DNA from: SIG607 sp045646245 | GTDB taxonomy: Bacteria > Bacillota > Clostridia > Oscillospirales > Acutalibacteraceae | Length of the DNA: 16,094 bases | Reading direction: 5' to 3' | Assembly: GCA_045646245.1 (NCBI GenBank) | Contig: JAZRKJ010000067.1 | Location: 1 to 16,094 of the forward strand | Part shown: one piece after another, positions 15,340-16,094 of the stretch | How the letters are laid out: every line of letters starts with the position of its first letter | Position numbering within the stretch: position 1 is the first letter of the stretch | The notes under the pieces: generated by a model | Seen by the model: the letters and a program-made list of their open reading frames with translations, nothing else | Database searches by the model: none | Told to the model about the DNA's origin: nothing | Made by a program: the position numbers and the translations under genes

Positions 15340-15424
15340 CACCATTGCAGGCCCCGTGATTGTTTACGGTACTGTTGCAAGTGTGATTTATGGGGTTATT
15401 TATTGGATAACGACTCTATTCTAA
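15305..15424 (+). pseudogene. duplicate 3' end of spoVAC (39 codons plus stop)
   Basis: From EGFVLGVGAKMF to the C-terminal TTLF and TAA, the frame matches the last 39 codons of spoVAC, with no start or ribosome binding site. Positions 15314-15369 are identical over 56 bases to 14595-14650. Beyond that, 10 of about 55 bases differ, yet six changed codons are synonymous and the other three are I/V exchanges. So it derives from a spoVAC that had been evolving as a functional protein, not from decay of a recent local copy. Confidence 0.9.
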
Positions 15425-15428
15425 TGAA

Positions 15429-15457
15429 AAAAGGCTTGCCAATCGGCAAGCTTTTTT
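15429..15457. terminator. bidirectional terminator between the spoVAC tail and cassette gene B
   Basis: GCTTGCC (15434-15440) pairs with GGCAAGC (15445-15451), flanked by A-rich sequence on the 5' side and T6 on the 3' side. It has the same position relative to the spoVAC tail as the terminator at 14709-14738. Confidence 0.85.
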
Positions 15458-15468
15458 GCTATATCGTT

Positions 15469-15756
15469 TTATAACAACTTCCATTCACTTTCTTTGCTTT
15501 CTCTAACAGCAGTTTGTCCGCATTTAAGGTTTGATACTTTGCTAACACTTGGATCAATATTGATGATCTCTTGCAGAGCGATTACTCGGGCATCTTCTGT
15601 TGTGTGATTCTCTCCGCATAGAAATTGCCAATCTCCCTCATTATCGTGCTTAACATATAGAATCGGTTTGTTTTCTTCAATAATATGACAACAAGTAAAA
15701 ACAGCCTGGTTTTTAGATTCCTTAAATTTGTGTTTCCTGAAAAACTTATCAAACAC
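15469..15756 (-). CDS. cassette gene B: 95-aa protein, possibly Imm33/DUF2185-like
   Basis: This is a small soluble protein. A basic start (MFDKFFRKHKFKESKN) is followed by a compact domain with CCHIIEENKPILYVKHDNEG, then DWQFLCGENHTTEDARVIAL, EIINIDPSVSKVS and CGQTAVRES. The pattern of a W-x-F-x-x-G motif followed by an acidic helix and D-P-S-(V/L) resembles small bacterial proteins annotated DUF2185/Imm33-like. I hold that loosely. Start is a GTG at 15756-15754 with GAGGTG (complement of 15764-15769) 7 bases upstream. It is not related in sequence to cassette gene A although their leaders are homologous. Confidence 0.75.
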   Translation of the reverse strand: MFDKFFRKHKFKESKNQAVFTCCHIIEENKPILYVKHDNEGDWQFLCGENHTTEDARVIALQEIINIDPSVSKVSNLKCGQTAVRESKESEWKLL

Positions 15757-15763
15757 CTAATAT

Positions 15764-15882
15764 CACCTCAATTTATTTCATTATAGCACTGTGCGGATTT
15801 GTTGTAAATATTTTTGCAAACTAATGGGTTCTGTATTTACAGCAACAGAGGGATTTATATTATGTGTTGGAGCGAAGATGTT
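15764..15882. repeat. cassette leader repeat, copy 2
   Basis: Gap-free homologue of 15221-15339, carrying the ribosome binding site and promoter of gene B and continuing into a spoVAC remnant. The 18-bp perfect core lies at 15803-15820. Confidence 0.85.
15780..15808 (-). promoter_or_regulatory. promoter of cassette gene B
   Basis: On the minus strand, TTTACA (15808-15803) and a perfect TATAAT (15785-15780) are separated by 17 bases, the same spacing and boxes as for gene A. Confidence 0.85.
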
Positions 15883-15883
15883 T
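15848..15883 (+). pseudogene. third, decayed spoVAC fragment
   Basis: EGFILCVGAKMF in frame corresponds to EGLVLGVGAKMF of spoVAC; after KMF the reading continues AVNI and stops, where spoVAC has TIAGPVIVYG. A second TGTAAATATTT (15886-15896) lies at the point where similarity ends. So this copy is both more diverged and truncated. Confidence 0.75.
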
Positions 15884-16061
15884 GCTGTAAATATTTGAGG
15901 TGAGAAAACTGCATCGACCCGCAAAAAGGGGCTGTAAAAAAACAGTCTAAAAAATCCGAGGTTCATGAGAAAGTGTGAGCCTCGGATACTTTTTTAACAG
16001 AAATAGAATAAAATGTGTATAAATCAAGCAAAAATCCTGTTTTCATGGCATAAAAAACTAA
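15884..16061. other. non-coding end region with a hairpin
   Basis: No convincing gene is seen. Contents: TGTAAATATTTGAGGTGAG (15886-15904), which repeats the -35-side core and places a GAGGTG in plus orientation; a small CTGTAAAAAAACAG hairpin; and the terminator at 15954-15997. AT-rich sequence follows to 16061. Confidence 0.5.
15954..15997. terminator. intrinsic terminator in the right-end region
   Basis: ATCCGAGGTTCA (15954-15965) pairs with TGAGCCTCGGAT (15976-15987), one G-U pair, followed by ACTTTTTT, and preceded by A6. By analogy with the two other cassettes it may mark the end of another minus-strand unit whose gene lies beyond the window. Confidence 0.8.
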
Positions 16062-16093
16062 AAGTCGGAGGCCAAGCGGTCTTAGGAAGACAA
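16062..16093. other. sequencing adapter read-through (MGI/BGISEQ)
   Basis: All 32 bases, starting AAGTCGGAGGCCAAGCGG and ending AGGAAGACAA, match from memory the standard MGI/BGISEQ forward-read adapter. It is not biological sequence, and it marks the true limit of usable data at 16061. Confidence 0.9.
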
Positions 16094-16094
16094 T

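Noticed and set aside
14585..15900. CRISPR array or integron attC sites as the explanation for the repeats
   Set aside because: There are only two or three long, diverged repeats spaced about 540-720 bp apart, with genes in between. They are derived from spoVAC coding sequence and have no short regular repeat-spacer pattern, no cas or intI gene and no attC-like paired boxes.
15781..15966. Small minus-strand open frame (61 codons) across the third spoVAC remnant
   Set aside because: It lies over the cassette B promoter and a spoVAC-derived fragment, has no visible ribosome binding site and no recognisable product.
16062..16094. Possible tRNA start at the window end (GGAGGCCAAGCGGTC looks like the 5' part of a tRNA)
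   Set aside because: The 32 bases match a sequencing adapter in full, which explains the sequence better.

Overview
The window looks like AT-rich chromosomal DNA from an endospore-forming, low-GC Gram-positive bacterium of the class Clostridia. Three things point there: a spoVAC gene; AAGGAG/GGAGG ribosome binding sites with sigma-A type TTGACA-17-TATAAT promoters; and the pairing of a BmpA/NupN-type nucleoside transporter with xpt. The last 32 bases match, from memory, the MGI/BGISEQ sequencing adapter. The right edge is therefore probably the raw end of a short-read (probably metagenomic) contig and not genome sequence.

Layout, left to right. (1) 1-67, minus strand: the first 22 codons of an IS3-like transposase OrfA that runs off the left edge, next to a large imperfect inverted repeat (77-131). 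(2) 119-about 550, minus strand: an AraC-type DNA-binding domain with no start codon, meeting head to head a secreted-type metallophosphoesterase (to 1828) that also seems to lack its natural N-terminus. This junction is a rearrangement or an assembly chimera. (3) 1933-4934: a two-gene cell-wall operon, made of a SEDS (FtsW/RodA) glycosyltransferase fused to an N-terminal FHA-like domain and its partner class B penicillin-binding protein. (4) 5067-7304: an operon with DUF2975 membrane protein, small Cro/C1-type regulator and DUF4153/DUF4173 membrane protein, whose promoter carries three CGATAAT half-sites. (5) 7464-13035: a purine acquisition operon. Xpt is followed by a Bmp-family lipoprotein, a hairpin, a double-NBD ATPase and two permeases, so imported purine nucleosides or bases can be salvaged to XMP. 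(6) 13139-14210: an SGNH/GDSL hydrolase broken by a single-base frameshift in a G5 run. (7) 14262-14705: intact spoVAC.

The most unusual region is 14585-15900, directly after spoVAC, where spoVAD would normally be expected. The 3' end of spoVAC is present three times (intact gene, a 39-codon tail at 15305-15424, and a decayed tail at 15848-15883). Between the copies sit two unrelated minus-strand genes (158 and 95 aa), each with its own promoter and a convergent terminator. The two minus-strand genes have homologous 119-bp leaders (about 79% identical by eye and without gaps) that run from ribosome binding site and promoter into the spoVAC remnant. This looks like a small array of gene cassettes built by repeated recombination at the 3' end of spoVAC. 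The cassette genes resemble orphan immunity-type or defence-accessory genes, but their function is not established by the sequence.

Transcription units are mostly well delimited: promoters with 17-bp spacers precede 1933, 5067, 7464, 13139 and both minus-strand cassette genes, and intrinsic terminators close nearly every unit.
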